Shown here one piece after another: positions 36,267 through 44,111 of a stretch of DNA of 64,000 bases. Location of the stretch: positions 8,256-72,255 of the forward strand of contig JALNYO010000019.1 of NCBI GenBank assembly GCA_023229765.1, in the 5' to 3' direction. The notes beneath the pieces were generated by a model. The model was not told where the DNA came from and made no database searches. It saw only the letters and a program-made list of their open reading frames with translations. Source of the stretch: Syntrophales bacterium (GTDB lineage: Bacteria > Desulfobacterota > Syntrophia > Syntrophales > UBA5619). Position 1 is the stretch's first letter. The number at the start of each line of letters is the position of its first letter. Both the position numbers and the translations under genes were made by a program.

Positions 36267-37198
36267 CGATCCAGCCCTCCCTCCCCTTCCGGCGGCCCGC
36301 CCCGAGGTCCGCCGCGGCCAGCCCGGTCCTGGGCCCGGGTCAGCCAGTTGACGATGAACCGCTGCCAGTTCGATTTCCGGTTCACCGGGTTCGCCGACGC
36401 CCAGGCCTCCATGCGGCGCAGTTCTGAGAGCACATCGCACGCGGGATAGGCCTGTTGCCACTTCTCGACCAGATCCGGAGGCACCTGATCGAAACGGCCG
36501 GCGTCGTAATCGAAGGCGATGCCTTTCCGTGCGGGACTCGATACCCGCGCCGCAGGTTTAGGCTGGCGGCGACCAGTTTCGGGGGTGAGAGGATCGGCCG
36601 TCTCCTCCCGAATTTCCTCTTCCGCGGGACTGGGTACCCGTGCTGCAGGTTTAGGCTGGCAGCGACCAGCGTCGGGAGTTGGAAGATCGGCATCATCCCT
36701 CTGCTCCCCCTCCTCCAGCGGTGGGCGATCCGGATCGGCCGCCGCAGTAGTAGTTTGTATTTCTGTTTCGGTTTCAGTTTCAGTTTCTGTTTCATCGCTA
36801 CACTCTCGCGAGTCTGTGGCGAGTGGATCGCGAGACACTCGCGAGGGTCGCGCGAGGATGTCGCGAGGACAGGGCGGATTGCGCATCTTGCTTGGCCGGT
36901 CCACCTTCTGGTGATCGGAAAAGTTCCGGATGAAAAAGAAGGATTCGCCGTCGGCCATGAAGGGATCGATGACGCCGATCCGCTCCAGGTCGGCCAGCCA
37001 CTTCCGGAAATCCTCCACGGTCAGGTCTACGTCGTAGGGGAAGATCTGCGCTTTAAGCCAGGCCGGGTGCCCTTTGGTCACACCGTAGTCGTCGGAGCAG
37101 GTCCAGAGACCCGCGAAGGTCAACCTTGCCTCCCGCGGCACCAAGGCCAGTTTCTCATCGCTCCAGAATTCCGGTTTGAGGATCCGGGACCGGGCCAT
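36236..37198 (-). CDS. Phage-type replication initiator
   Basis: The 320-residue protein starts near 37198 behind GGGG (ATGATG, either Met possible). The N-terminal domain (about 1-110: ARSRILKPEFWSDEKLALVP, LTFAGLWTCSDDYG, VEDFRKWLADLERIGVIDPF) is a winged-helix replisome-organiser type domain found in phage replication proteins. A low-complexity middle follows (SDETETETETETE and two related PKPAARV segments). The C-terminal domain (about 245-320) has WASANPVNRKSNWQRFIVNWL, similar to helicase-loader-binding tails. Inside the gene, at 36805-36867, lies a cluster of TCGCGAG motifs, a likely origin. Confidence 0.7.
   Translation of the reverse strand: MARSRILKPEFWSDEKLALVPREARLTFAGLWTCSDDYGVTKGHPAWLKAQIFPYDVDLTVEDFRKWLADLERIGVIDPFMADGESFFFIRNFSDHQKVDRPSKMRNPPCPRDILARPSRVSRDPLATDSRECSDETETETETETEIQTTTAAADPDRPPLEEGEQRDDADLPTPDAGRCQPKPAARVPSPAEEEIREETADPLTPETGRRQPKPAARVSSPARKGIAFDYDAGRFDQVPPDLVEKWQQAYPACDVLSELRRMEAWASANPVNRKSNWQRFIVNWLTRAQDRAGRGGPRGGPPEGEGGLDRWLKKSSTHS
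36805..36867. repeat. Iteron-like TCGCGAG cluster inside the replication gene (putative origin)
   Basis: Four exact TCGCGAG copies (36806-36812, 36828-36834, 36839-36845, 36861-36867) and one TCGCGCGAG (36848-36856) occur within 63 bp. They fall in different codon phases of the gene, so the protein does not force them. Lambdoid phages also carry origin iterons in the middle of the initiator gene. Confidence 0.6.
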
Positions 37199-37535
37199 CA
37201 TCTTTCCCCACCACCGTGACATCGAAACAGCGGCAAACAACGAATCGTGCCTAAAGGGGCCTACAGACGAAAACGGTTTGCCATAGGGTGGCACAAAGGG
37301 ATGAGAAAAGTTTCGGAAAAAAACCGGTCTTTTTTCGGTCGTCAAAAATATTTTCAGTGGCAGTTTCTGCGCGATTCCCTCGCCATTTCATTATATTATA
37401 GCCAGCGCACTTGATTTTCAGGACGATATCCCGTCGATATGCCGACCAGAGGATAGTGCCACACTGACTTGAGCTCATCCGCAGAACTGAAATCATCTTG
37501 ACTTTTCTCCGAATGTAGTTATTATTGTAGCTACA
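37199..37535. other. Divergent control region of the island
   Basis: This 337-bp region lies between the replication operon (minus) and the BrnT operon (plus). On the minus strand two overlapping TATAAT boxes (37390-37400) may drive the replication operon with a leader of about 190 bases; no good -35 was seen. The plus-strand promoter of brnT is listed separately. Confidence 0.4.
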
Positions 37536-37536
37536 A
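37498..37536 (+). promoter_or_regulatory. brnTA promoter with operator palindrome
   Basis: TTGACT (37498-37503) and TATTAT (37520-37525) are 16 bp apart. A perfect 12-bp palindrome TTGTAGCTACAA (37525-37536) overlaps the expected start site and the A of the brnT ATG. This is a suitable operator for the RHH antitoxin BrnA. The mRNA leader would be only a few bases. Confidence 0.6.
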
Positions 37537-37832
37537 TGGAAATCGAATGGGACGATAAGAAGAACGCGGAGAACATCCGGAAGCACGGACTGGATTTTGT
37601 CGACGCCTGGCAGGTGTTCCAACATCCGTTGTTTGTAAAATCGGATGACCGCGAGGATTACGGTGAGGACCGATGGATCGGGATCGGCATGATGTCCAAC
37701 GGAATCGTCGTCGTTTTCGTCTTCACTGAGAGAAATCAGGAAACGATCCGTATGATCTCAATGAGAAAGGCAACGAAAAATGAGCGCACAAGATTTGAGA
37801 AAGCTGTCAAAAACGAACTGGGCAAAGATTAA
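37536..37832 (+). CDS. brnT: BrnT-family ribonuclease toxin
   Basis: The 98-residue protein has the BrnT opening EIEWDDKKNAENIRKHGLDF followed by VFQHPLFV, the EDRWIGIGM strand and the C-terminal RMISMRKATKNERTRFEKA. This is the RelE-like fold of the type II toxin BrnT, which cleaves RNA. The start sits directly on the operator palindrome, and no Shine-Dalgarno is seen, so translation may be near-leaderless. It overlaps the antitoxin gene by 53 bp, the normal toxin-first order for this family. Confidence 0.92.
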   Translation: MEIEWDDKKNAENIRKHGLDFVDAWQVFQHPLFVKSDDREDYGEDRWIGIGMMSNGIVVVFVFTERNQETIRMISMRKATKNERTRFEKAVKNELGKD

Positions 37833-38058
37833 GGCCATGAAGGATAGAGATATCGATCTGTCCGACATTCCTGAGCTCGACGACGCTTTTTTTACGGAAG
37901 CGAAGCTTTGGCCGGGCAAGAAGAAGCAGATCACCCTCCGGCTGGATCCGGACGTGGTCGAATTCTTCAAGGCCGGGGGACGGGGTTACCAGAGCAGCAT
38001 CAACGCCGCGCTCCGTCGTTACATGGAGGCACAGCAGCGACGTCTGAAGGAAGCATGA
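37780..38058 (+). CDS. brnA: BrnA-family antitoxin
   Basis: The 92-residue protein has the BrnA layout: N-terminal toxin-binding segment (KTNWAKIKAMKDRDIDLSDIPELDDAFF) and a C-terminal ribbon-helix-helix domain (KKQITLRLDPDVVEFFKAGGRGYQSSINAALRRYM). It neutralises BrnT and represses the promoter. It starts inside brnT. Confidence 0.92.
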   Translation: MSAQDLRKLSKTNWAKIKAMKDRDIDLSDIPELDDAFFTEAKLWPGKKKQITLRLDPDVVEFFKAGGRGYQSSINAALRRYMEAQQRRLKEA

Positions 38059-38095
38059 GCTACGGCCGTACACAGCGTCGTTTAATGCCCGCACG

Positions 38096-39085
38096 ATGAG
38101 ACTGACAATGCCATTTATTGCCTTGGATAAAGCGACAAATGATAGAGTCGACATCACCCGTCTTGCGGAGCCCCGCGAAACGCTCAAAGGTAAGGAGTTT
38201 CAATGCCAGCTTTGTGGCACTAAAATGATCATGCGCGGCGGTTATAGCGTGCGATTCCATTTTTACCATTACCGGGCATGTACAACCTCATACGCATCCA
38301 ATCCCGAAACGCCTGAACACATCAATGGAAAATACTACGTCGCCGAGCAGGTTCTAACGACCATGAAGGACTTTGCAGATTTCAGCCCCCAATACGAGAT
38401 CCCCATCCCCGAAGTAATGCGGGTGGCCGACATCATCACTGAATTCCCGATGGGATGGCGGATCGCCCATGAAATACAGCTTTCCGCGATAACCGTGGAC
38501 GAATTGGATCGGAGAACGTCCGATTATTCGCTAGCCGGGATCGACGTTTTGTGGTGGTTCGGAAAGTCGGCAGATACCCCAACAAACAGGGATTGGGCGA
38601 TAAAGCGAAATGGGTTCTCCCTGAGCCTCAAATATGACAAAAGTAACCAGGTGAGAAGCGGTCTGTGGAGAGAGACACTTATTGAAGACCGCTTCAATGG
38701 CAAGTATGTTGGACAAGTCTATGAAAATAACGAATCGAAGCGTCCCGACACATTGCCGCCCGTGGCGGGAGCGATTGCAGGATGGTGGAACGACTACGCC
38801 TTGGCAAGATATTATCAGGTCTGGAAAAAGGGAAATAGCGATCGTTATAAACGCGGCCTCTTGGCTTCAACACGAAGCATCGCCTCATTCAATGGAAAGA
38901 CAGGGGTCGGAAAAGACAAATTTTTCCACAAAGAAGGGGCTCTTTGGATCGTCGATCTGAAGCCGTTCCTCGATCGTCAGGAAAAGTACTCCCATATACG
39001 ACCACTCTCTGATGCAGCCATAACGTTGATCCAAGGGCGCGCTCACTCGTACGGGGCAAAGCAAGCCAAGGAACGGCCGCAATGA
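38096..39085 (+). CDS. CoiA-like nuclease-domain protein
   Basis: The 329-residue protein (a second Met four codons in is also possible) resembles the CoiA family. An N-terminal zinc motif (CQLCGTKMIMRGG then HFYHY) is followed by ADIITEFPMGWRIAHEIQLSAITVDELDRRTSDY and GIDVLWWFG. The D...E-x-Q arrangement (VADII, HEIQ) is that of a PD-(D/E)XK-type nuclease core. CoiA acts in DNA uptake in some bacteria, but stand-alone homologues on mobile islands may act on foreign DNA. It is followed one base later by the HNH gene, so the two are one unit, just after brnTA. Confidence 0.7.
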   Translation: MRLTMPFIALDKATNDRVDITRLAEPRETLKGKEFQCQLCGTKMIMRGGYSVRFHFYHYRACTTSYASNPETPEHINGKYYVAEQVLTTMKDFADFSPQYEIPIPEVMRVADIITEFPMGWRIAHEIQLSAITVDELDRRTSDYSLAGIDVLWWFGKSADTPTNRDWAIKRNGFSLSLKYDKSNQVRSGLWRETLIEDRFNGKYVGQVYENNESKRPDTLPPVAGAIAGWWNDYALARYYQVWKKGNSDRYKRGLLASTRSIASFNGKTGVGKDKFFHKEGALWIVDLKPFLDRQEKYSHIRPLSDAAITLIQGRAHSYGAKQAKERPQ

Positions 39086-39086
39086 C

Positions 39087-39824
39087 ATGCCCTACCGAGA
39101 TCCGCTGCCATTGAACAAGGGGAATCCGTTGCCGAACACAAAGGACATTTCAGCCAGGGCGAAGAAGCAGGTTATCCAGGAGGCTGGTGGTAATTGCGGC
39201 TTCTGCGGGGAAAGCAATGTGGCCACATTGGAATTCCACCACATTCACGGCAAGAATATACCGAACCCACATGCCCCCGAGAATCTTATCTATGTTTGCA
39301 AGAACTGCCACGGGAAGATCACGGCCGGTCTGATATCCGAAGCGGACGTCGTTCTGCAAAAGCGGATTCTGCAATACCGGGGAAGCCCCGCCGGAAAGGT
39401 CGGTGATATGACTCGCATTGTGAACGTCACCGGAAGCATTAATACGGGAACGATTGCCAACGAAATTCACTTCCACGGGAAGCCGAACCGAAAGATCACG
39501 ATCCCACCCCAGGCAGACGCGATCGGCGGAGATACCCTAAAGAGGAATTACCTGAAGCATCTCATTGATCGCTATCAGGAATTCGCCAAGGCAGAGAAGG
39601 GGGAAGGCTACGTATACCCGATTTTCTATCAGGCCATCAAAAGAAGATACGGCGCCAACTGGGACAGGATCCCCCTGCATCTTTTTGAAGATGTCTGCGC
39701 ATATGTTCAGGATCGCATTGACAAGACCGTGCTGGGCAGGAATAGAAAAGCAGGTGGACAAAGCAACTACAGCGTGTTCTCGGAATACCGCGACAAGTAC
39801 GTGAACAGGCAGAATCCCGCATGA
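39087..39824 (+). CDS. HNH endonuclease with extra C-terminal domain
   Basis: The 245-residue protein has a zinc-HNH module at about 25-80: CGFC, LEFHHIHGKN, then PENLIYVCKNCHGKI. A Thr/Asn-rich beta linker follows (IVNVTGSINTGTIANEIHFHG), then a helical domain (about 145-245) with YLKHLIDRYQEF, KRRYGANWDRIPLHLFEDV and YVQDRIDKTVLGR. The C-terminal domain is not identified; it may be a DNA-binding or partner-binding domain. It begins one base after the CoiA-like stop, so the two proteins probably work together. Confidence 0.75.
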   Translation: MPYRDPLPLNKGNPLPNTKDISARAKKQVIQEAGGNCGFCGESNVATLEFHHIHGKNIPNPHAPENLIYVCKNCHGKITAGLISEADVVLQKRILQYRGSPAGKVGDMTRIVNVTGSINTGTIANEIHFHGKPNRKITIPPQADAIGGDTLKRNYLKHLIDRYQEFAKAEKGEGYVYPIFYQAIKRRYGANWDRIPLHLFEDVCAYVQDRIDKTVLGRNRKAGGQSNYSVFSEYRDKYVNRQNPA

Positions 39825-39859
39825 CCAAACTCAATGGAACTGTAAACACGGCGATCCCA

Positions 39860-40738
39860 TCAGCACAGGCATAGCAACTCCGGCATATCGAGAAGCCAGG
39901 CGGGCCAGTCGGAGAGGAATCGGTCTAAAGCCAGTAGGAACAGGAAGGAAGCCACGGGATAATCCCTCTTGCGGAGGATCAGGACGTTCTCCCGGTCGCA
40001 GTTCAGCATGTATCCCGTCTTGGGCCGCGTGGCGATCAACCCCTTCATCTCCCCCTCCCGAATCTCCATTCGTCCGGCGATCCCCTTTTTGATCTCGGCG
40101 ACGAGCTTGCGCTTGTGGTCCGAAACCTGTCCTTCGTAGGGCTTGTTGGTCCCTTCGTAGTCCAGCTCTCCCGGCCAGAGGCGGCTGTAGATCTCCTCCC
40201 GCGGGACAACCTCCTTGGGGCTCTGCGCGAGCAGCAACATATAGCTGAACGAAACCGGGCGCAACGGGACAGGGAGGCCTCGGTAGAAGAAGAGCTTCTG
40301 CCGCTCGTCGATCACGATTGCGGGTGGGTCGGCGATCAGTTCCGAAAGGTGGTTTACCGACGTCAGCCGGTGTCGCAACTCGGCCAGAAGCGATCCATTG
40401 CGCAGAAGCTCGGCGAGCGTGCAGGGGAAGCGAGGCCCTTCCGGCATTAAGAAAAGCTTCCGGACCAGGTTGTAGAGACGTACGGCAAATCGTTGCGGCA
40501 GGAGTCGGGCCAGTTCGGAGAGAGGAAGTTCAAGGACGAAGCTCGATAGCTGATCGTAGCCGCCAAAAGGCCCATCGACGCCGGTCCGGTCCCAGTACCT
40601 CAATAGGATCGGGGCAGGCCCCGCCTCCACCTGGCGACGCCGTGAACCGGGATGGGAAGCGGGGGAGTGATCCGTCCGGCGATCAGCGCCTTCCGGTGAC
40701 TTTCTTTTGCCGTGACCGCCAGGATGGTCAACCGTCAA
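39860..40738 (-). pseudogene. Winged-helix (OmpR-type) protein, 5' part degraded
   Basis: The frame encodes 292 residues from a TTG without ribosome site. The C-terminal domain is a good OmpR/PhoB-type winged helix: FFYRGLPVPLRPVSFSYMLLLAQSPKEVVPREEIYSRLWPGE, then LVAEIKKGI and LIATRPKTGYMLN. Before it lies a helical domain (about 65-150). The first about 60 residues look non-coding. In another frame a plausible coding stretch ending GGAFRADPS meets a TGA at 40735-40737 and continues RLTILAVTAKESHRKALIAGRIT, then stops. This suggests frameshifts and stops in an older, longer gene. A functional short form starting internally cannot be excluded. Confidence 0.5.
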
Positions 40739-41385
40739 CTGGGATCAGCCCTGAAGGCACCGCCGATGACGATCTGGATCATATCAAGCGCCTTCGTCTC
40801 CCTGCAGCGTATCCCGTGCCTGGTGATGAGGGCTTTTCTGCTGAGTAGGGCCGCTGGAGGGCAGCTTGCATCGATGACGGAGAGTTGATTCGTGAACGAG
40901 CGGATCGGCGGCACGGGGGAGGCCCTTGCCACCGCATTGTCCTTGCGGCGACGGTCCCTCTCTTCGGCGTCTTGGCGGCATCGAAATCAAAGATGCGGTT
41001 TTCGTTGCCGCCCGATAGGGTATCAGAAAACGATTGACGAAAGACTCAATGGCACGTGCAAACGCAAGGCCAGGGAAAGGTATGGCAACGACCCGATGAT
41101 CGGAGGCAGGATTCACCGTCTTGCAGGTCGTTTCGCATTTCGGTCGCTTGACTGCGAGAAGCTCGATTTGCATAAGGCTGTTACGGACCCTCCGTCTCGA
41201 TGGCACCGAGAATGCCATTCCAAAGGTTGGAAATTTGTTAGAGAGGCGCCGCGCCGTGCAAATACAGACAGACCGTGATAAATAGCACCATTGTCCAGAT
41301 AACTCAAAGGAAATGTGATGTTATACACGACACGTGAAAATTATGATCCTGACTGTTCATGACTCGTGAACAAATCCTAATCCGG
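40739..41385. other. Region without intact gene before repeat copy 1
   Basis: About 650 bases with only short overlapping frames on both strands and no ribosome sites. The part next to 40740 appears to be the decayed 5' end of the winged-helix gene. From about 41220 to 41385 the sequence is AT-richer and shows no recognisable feature. Confidence 0.4.
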
Positions 41386-42545
41386 CCCCGCTGCAAGGCG
41401 TCTCCGAGTCGGTGCGGAAACGCCGGGAGCGGGGAAAGAGGCGGGACGCCGATACCAATCCCCCCCACGGCAAATTGAGCGCACCTGCCCCGCCCTATCA
41501 AGACAACGCCTCGATGATTGCATGTTTCATCTTTTGCCCTGGGTTTTTAGAGCGCCCGGACGGGCGGAACCGACCGGCGCCCTGGAATCCGCGCAGCGGT
41601 TTCGAGGGCGAGGGCGCGAACCAGGGAGACGTGTCTCGTCCGGAGCGAAGCGGAGGGCGAGTCACGGCGACCGACATAGAAAATGATCGCCCGCGGCTGC
41701 CTGTCTCCGACGCAGGAGGTGACAGGCAGCCAGCGGGCCACCATGGCGCAGGAGAGCGGAGCGTCCGCGTCTTCATGCGGTCGCGGAGCCGACTGCGCAA
41801 AAGCCCGCGAACCGGTGCGTCCGAGCGAAGCGAGGTCACTCCGGGAACGGGCAAAGAGAAGAAAACCGGAGGGCCGAGGCAGTCAGCGCGCAGCGTCTGT
41901 CTGCCGACGGCCCGGAGCACCACCGGATTGCGGCCGTGAGGAGCGTCCGCGGGTTTATGCGGTCGCGGAGCCGGCCGCAACGCCCGAGAACCGGCAGTCC
42001 GAGCGCAGCGAGGTCTGCCGGGACCGGGCAACGGAGAAGTACCAAATGCCGGAGGGGCGGGCCTGTCGCCGCGTGAGCGGTCGTCAGGCCTGCCCCGGAG
42101 GCAGGGAGGGAGCCCCACCGGGGCGGACGGGCGCGGGTGCCAAGCGGCCGGAGGGGCGGAGCGCAGCCCGGCCCCGACGGACGATGGCAGCCGCGAGGGA
42201 GGGCCGGGGAGAACGGCGCGGCAGGCGGTGCACAAAGCCGGAAGGGAGCGACGCCGCGGCGCGACCCCGGCGACTGCAACGCTGGCCGCCTACCGAACAG
42301 ATCAGTGGAACGAAGGAGCGGCAAACGGTGAACGGAAAAGCTGAGGACATGCGGCATGGAAAGAAAAACACCGCGCGAGGATGAGCAAGGGCGGTGCCGG
42401 ACATGGGGCAGCGGAAATGGCCGGCGACGCCCTTGCCCGAGCGCGGAAGGGAGAATGCAGGGGCCGTGACAGGGATGGAGCAGAGGAATGCCCTGGCGCG
42501 GCCCCTGCTTCCGCCTGATGGGGTGGCGGGCGGGAATTCCCCCTT
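41386..42545. repeat. Large structured GC-rich element, copy 1
   Basis: This 1.16-kb sequence recurs as direct copies at 54114-55287 and 62004-63000. It opens with CCCCGCT, which pairs with AGCGGGG about 40 bases later around an inner GGCGT/ACGCC stem. Other hairpins include 41695-41705 with 41721-41731, and 41991-42021. Two related modules in tandem (about 41750-41920 and 41935-42090) share GGAGCGTCCGCG, TGCGGTCGCGGAGCCG and GAGCGNAGCGAGGTC. No frame has a ribosome site or looks like a protein, and differences from the other copies are often compensatory in stems. A structured RNA or structure-dependent mobile repeat is inferred. Confidence 0.75.
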
Positions 42546-42590
42546 GAGGGGGATGACAGGGGGGACAAGGGAAAAGAGCAAGGGGCGTGA

Positions 42591-42608
42591 CGGCCACCCC
42601 AGTGGCCG
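42591..42608 (-). terminator. Hairpin downstream of the TolC gene
   Basis: CGGCCAC and GTGGCCG form a 7-bp stem with a 4-base loop, 30 bp after the minus-strand TolC-like stop. There is no T tract. Confidence 0.35.
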
Positions 42609-42637
42609 GCGCGAACCTTGCCTACCGACTTAGATCA

Positions 42638-44092
42638 TTACTGGAGCGGTGCCGCTTCTTCCTCTGCAATCAGGCTGCCGATGGAGCGATCGAATGCCGC
42701 CTTGGCGATGTGGTAGTTCCATTGTGCTTCAACACGGGCCGCGCCTGCCCGCGCAAGGGCGGCCTGGGTATCCAGAAGTTCGGTGATGGTGCCCGCGCCG
42801 GCGGCATAACGCTCCTCCGTCAGTCGCACGCTTTCCTCGGCGTCCTTGACCAGGACAGCGGCGGTCTGAATCTCTTCGTATGATTCCGTGATTTTCGAGC
42901 TTGCCGACCACACCTCACGCCGGACATTACGGATCAACCGCTGGACTTCGGCCTCCTCCTTGAGGAGTTCCGCTTTTGTCCTGCCCAGCCGATGCGTCCT
43001 TGAGAAACCGGTGAAGATGGGCAATTCGACGACGACGCCCACCGTCCAGTCCTTATCATCGGGGAAGAAATTTTCATCCTGCCTGCCGTACCCCCCTTCA
43101 ACCCTCACCTTCGGCCCAAAGGCGCTCTTTGCGCCGTCGACCGCATGTTGCGCCATCTCAATCCGTCGCTGGGCCGTGCGGATCTCCGGGCGATTGCGGA
43201 CGGCCCGGTCATAGGCCTTGGCGAGGTCGGTCTCCGCGAACGATTGAATCGTTTCTCTGCGGATCTCCACGTCGATGGGCATTTCCGCCGAAAGTCCCAT
43301 GGCGGTGTTGAGATTCCCCCGGGCTATTCGAACCAGATGTTCCGCCCTGACCAGGTTCAGTTTTTCGTCCGCTGCCCGGGCCTGGGCGCGAACAACATCC
43401 GCCCGCGGAACGGCGCCGGCCGCCTTGCGCTCTCCGGCAATCCGCAGATGGTCCTTTGCCCTGACCAGGTTCTTCTCGGCGACGGCCAACGCCTCCAACG
43501 CCGATATGAAGCCATAATAGGATTGGTGAACGTCGAAGGCAATGTCCTGACGGACCCTGGCCAAATCCCCCTCCGCCAACCCTTGCCCGGAGATGGCCGC
43601 CCGCAGTTTTGCCCGTCGCGCTCCGCTGTCGAAAAGGGTATAGCGCGCCTTCAATCCGGCGACCCAGTCGTCCGTGGGACCGATGACGGTCGGCATTCCC
43701 GGCCGCGCCACGCCACTCGGCAGAAAGGCATGTCTTTCCCAGCGGCTGTACCCGGCGCTCACGGCCAGTTCCGGATAATAGGTGGCATTGGCCTCCCCTA
43801 CCCCTTCCTTGGCTGCGGAAACCCCTTCCCGGACGGCCCGTATCGCCGGATTGTTGTCGAGTGCAATCCTCACGCAGGCTTCGAGGGTCAGCGCTTGCCC
43901 CATCTCCGTTCCCCGAGAAAGACCCGTGCGGGAAAGAGTCGCGGAATCTGACGCCGTTGCCGTTCCCGCAATATCACCCTTGATTTTCAGTGTCTCCGCC
44001 GTTGACAAGCCGGCAGTCTGCCCCAAAGCCGTTCCGGCAAGGATGAGGACAACGCCGATCCACATTCCGGGCCTGAGAAGTCGCGTATACAT
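42638..44092 (-). CDS. TolC-family outer-membrane efflux channel
   Basis: The 484-residue protein starts at 44092 behind AAGGAG and has a signal peptide (MYTRLLRPGMWIGVVLILAG, cleavage near ALGQT). Two OEP repeats of long helices and barrel strands are seen, for example LTLEACVRIALDNNPAIRAVREG, TYYPELAVSAGYSRW, RNRPEIRTAQRRIEMAQHAV and FGPKVRVEGGYG. It is the outer-membrane exit duct for the inner-membrane ABC exporter encoded upstream in the same operon, and is the last gene. Confidence 0.92.
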   Translation of the reverse strand: MYTRLLRPGMWIGVVLILAGTALGQTAGLSTAETLKIKGDIAGTATASDSATLSRTGLSRGTEMGQALTLEACVRIALDNNPAIRAVREGVSAAKEGVGEANATYYPELAVSAGYSRWERHAFLPSGVARPGMPTVIGPTDDWVAGLKARYTLFDSGARRAKLRAAISGQGLAEGDLARVRQDIAFDVHQSYYGFISALEALAVAEKNLVRAKDHLRIAGERKAAGAVPRADVVRAQARAADEKLNLVRAEHLVRIARGNLNTAMGLSAEMPIDVEIRRETIQSFAETDLAKAYDRAVRNRPEIRTAQRRIEMAQHAVDGAKSAFGPKVRVEGGYGRQDENFFPDDKDWTVGVVVELPIFTGFSRTHRLGRTKAELLKEEAEVQRLIRNVRREVWSASSKITESYEEIQTAAVLVKDAEESVRLTEERYAAGAGTITELLDTQAALARAGAARVEAQWNYHIAKAAFDRSIGSLIAEEEAAPLQ

Positions 44093-44111
44093 ACCTGTCT
44101 CCTTCAATAAT

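Noticed and set aside
41412..42597. Long open frames on both strands in the GC-rich repeat copies
   Set aside because: They have no ribosome sites, low-complexity Arg/Pro/Ala composition, and frames differ between copies; changes between copies follow stems rather than codons.
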